A stretch of 64,000 bases of DNA from Bacteroidota bacterium (lineage in GTDB: Bacteria; Bacteroidota; Bacteroidia; Bacteroidales; F082), in NCBI GenBank assembly GCA_018830105.1, contig JAHJTC010000012.1, positions 95,047-159,046 on the forward strand, read 5' to 3'. Shown piece after piece: positions 62,855 to 64,000 of this stretch. The first letter of the stretch is position 1, and every line of letters begins with the position of its first letter. The translations under genes were made by a program, and so were the position numbers. Below the pieces are notes generated by a model. It saw only the letters and a program-made list of their open reading frames with translations. It was not told the DNA's origin and searched no databases.

Positions 62855-63816
62855 AACCGTTTGCCAGTTTTTAGATAATTTTTGACATAATCTGCCACCC
62901 CATTTTCCAGACTTGTAAATCCGCCGGTATATCCGGCCTTTAGCAGTTTAGTCATATCAGCTTCTGTAAAATATTGATACTTATCTCTAATATCTTCAGG
63001 AGTATCAATAAAAGAAATTCTAGGTTCACGATCAAGCGCTTTGAAAGTTGCGCTAGCCAGCTCATAAAAAGAACGTGCTTTACCTGTTCCAAGATTATAC
63101 AAGCCGTTAGTTGGTTTTTCCTCCATTAGGAAACTAATCACCGCCGCAAGGTCTTTAACGTAAACAAAATCGCGCAGTTGCATGCCATCTTCGAAATCCG
63201 GATGATGCGAACGAAAAAGTTTTACCTCACCATTTTCTTCGATCTGCCTGTAGGCATGAAAGATCACTGAAGCCATGCGTCCTTTATGATATTCATTAGG
63301 CCCGTAAACGTTAAAAAATTTCAGTCCAACCCAAAATGGCGGCGTATTCGTTTGTTGCAGCACCCATTTGTCGAATTCATTTTTAGATCTCCCATAAGGA
63401 TTAAGGGGCTGGAGCATATCAACAAGTTGATGATCGTCCTTATAACCCAACTCACCAAGGCCGTAGGTCGCTGCAGAAGAAGCATATATTAAGGGAATGC
63501 TAAATGTGGTACATAGCTGGAAAATTGCACGGGAATAGGCAATGTTTAATTCCTCGAATATAGCATAATTAAATTCAGTAGTGTCGGTTCGGGCTCCAAG
63601 GTGAATAACAAAATCAACATCCTTATAATTATTTTCAAACCAATCGATAAAGACCTTACGATCAATTAATCGACTATATGATTTTTCAATAAAGTTGAGT
63701 TTTTTTTCCTCCCGAGAGAAATCATCCACTAAGATAAGGTTTTGCTGCCCCTGTTTATTAAGGTATCCGGCAACCACACTTCCGATGAAACCGGCAGCAC
63801 CTGTTATAACGATCAT
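62851..63816 (-). CDS. hldD: ADP-L-glycero-D-manno-heptose 6-epimerase
   Basis: Short-chain dehydrogenase/reductase enzyme that finishes the heptose precursor of the LPS inner core. The 321-residue protein has the NAD(P)-binding GAAGFIGSVVAGYL, the YASSAATYG segment and the catalytic YGRSK (Tyr-x-x-x-Lys). The heptose-specific GLKFFNVYGPNEYHKGRMASVIFH region is present. It fits with the lipid A cluster in supporting LPS synthesis. Confidence 0.92.
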   Translation of the reverse strand: MIVITGAAGFIGSVVAGYLNKQGQQNLILVDDFSREEKKLNFIEKSYSRLIDRKVFIDWFENNYKDVDFVIHLGARTDTTEFNYAIFEELNIAYSRAIFQLCTTFSIPLIYASSAATYGLGELGYKDDHQLVDMLQPLNPYGRSKNEFDKWVLQQTNTPPFWVGLKFFNVYGPNEYHKGRMASVIFHAYRQIEENGEVKLFRSHHPDFEDGMQLRDFVYVKDLAAVISFLMEEKPTNGLYNLGTGKARSFYELASATFKALDREPRISFIDTPEDIRDKYQYFTEADMTKLLKAGYTGGFTSLENGVADYVKNYLKTGKRF

Positions 63817-63865
63817 AATCTAAAAAATTAGAATACAAAAATAGCAAATTAAGACAATATAAAAT

Positions 63866-63897
63866 CAAAAAGCCCCACTCAGCAAACTGAGCGGGGC
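63866..63897 (-). terminator. Terminator of the rRNA operon
   Basis: On the minus strand, an 11-bp stem (GCCCCGCTCAG / CTGAGTGGGGC) with a TTTG loop, followed by TTTTT. It lies just downstream of the 5S gene. Confidence 0.9.
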
Positions 63898-63904
63898 GCA
63901 TGAT

Positions 63905-64000
63905 AAGGGGCGGCGACGACCTACTTTCCCACATTTTACTGCAGTATCATCGGCGCAGGCAGGCTTAACTTCTCTGTTCGGAAAGGGAAGAGGTGGACCC
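63905..64000 (-). rRNA. rrf: 5S ribosomal RNA, 3' part (cut by window edge)
   Basis: The minus strand carries the conserved 5S core GTCCACCTCTTCCC, CCGAACAGAGAAGTTAAGCC and the 3' part TGGGAAAGTAGGTCGTCGCC. About 95 of the usual ~110 nt are present; the 5' end lies outside the window. The 23S and 16S genes should follow beyond the right edge. Confidence 0.95.

Noticed and set aside
1..64000. CRISPR arrays, prophage, integrase or insertion sequences
   Set aside because: No regularly spaced repeats, no transposase or integrase motif, and no phage structural genes were found on either strand.
1..64000. tRNA genes
   Set aside because: No cloverleaf with a GGTTCGAATCC-type T arm was recognised in the intergenic regions.

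Overview
The window is chromosomal DNA of a Bacteroidota (Bacteroidetes) bacterium, most likely from the Bacteroidales or a neighbouring order. Four things point there. LpxC and FabZ are fused and sit in an lpxD-lpxC/fabZ-lpxA cluster. Four secreted proteins end in type IX secretion (T9SS) sorting domains. A complete Bat (Bacteroides aerotolerance) operon is present. Many genes are preceded by the Bacteroidetes -7 element TAnnTTTG. No phage, integrase, transposase or CRISPR array was seen.

Layout. 1-3.1 kb: a lipoprotein fragment, a TonB-dependent receptor and a Fur/Zur-type regulator, probably for metal uptake. 3.1-9.4 kb: a minus-strand housekeeping run (cyclophilin, lepB, small lipoprotein, dapB, DUF5683, parB, parA) with a Doc-type toxin-antitoxin pair between dapB and DUF5683. 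9.6-16.3 kb: a PUR/DUF3276 protein, 2-oxo acid dehydrogenase E2, an exonuclease, an FAH-family enzyme, a putative gluzincin metallopeptidase and DoxX. 16.4-19.7 kb: the lipid A cluster. 20.7-27.6 kb: a two-gene operon of a TetM/TetO-like ribosomal-protection GTPase and a 1652-residue protein made of two UvrA-like halves. 27.9-37.7 kb: moxR-DUF58-BatA/B/C/D/E plus a transglutaminase-like lipoprotein. 38-43.2 kb: two large T9SS cargo proteins. 43.4-48.9 kb: an outer-membrane protein with a 42-residue lipoprotein, ung, a FadL-like porin with an SGNH lipoprotein, and rdgB. 48.9-54.2 kb: ddl, a PASTA protein, a T9SS protein and an RluD-type synthase. 54.3-63.8 kb: a T9SS serine protease, a TPR/SPOR pair, alaS, an M23 peptidase, a MerR regulator and hldD. 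The window ends inside a 5S rRNA gene preceded by its terminator, so an rRNA operon lies beyond the right edge on the minus strand.

Most of the window is core genome: cell envelope (LPS, peptidoglycan precursors, outer-membrane proteins, signal peptidase), chromosome partition and translation. The strongest candidate for an undescribed system is the 20.7-27.6 kb operon. A ribosome-directed GTPase of the tetracycline-protection family is followed after 3 bp by a fused double UvrA. Both UvrA halves lack the UvrB-binding insertion, which fits drug or adduct tolerance (as for UvrA2/DrrC) better than normal nucleotide excision repair. Second-tier observations are a seven-repeat propeller inserted inside a fibronectin-like domain, a transglutaminase-like lipoprotein that has lost its catalytic cysteine at the end of the Bat operon, and the Doc module bounded by an 8-bp inverted repeat inside a housekeeping cluster. 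All functional statements come from reading motifs by eye; no database search was run.
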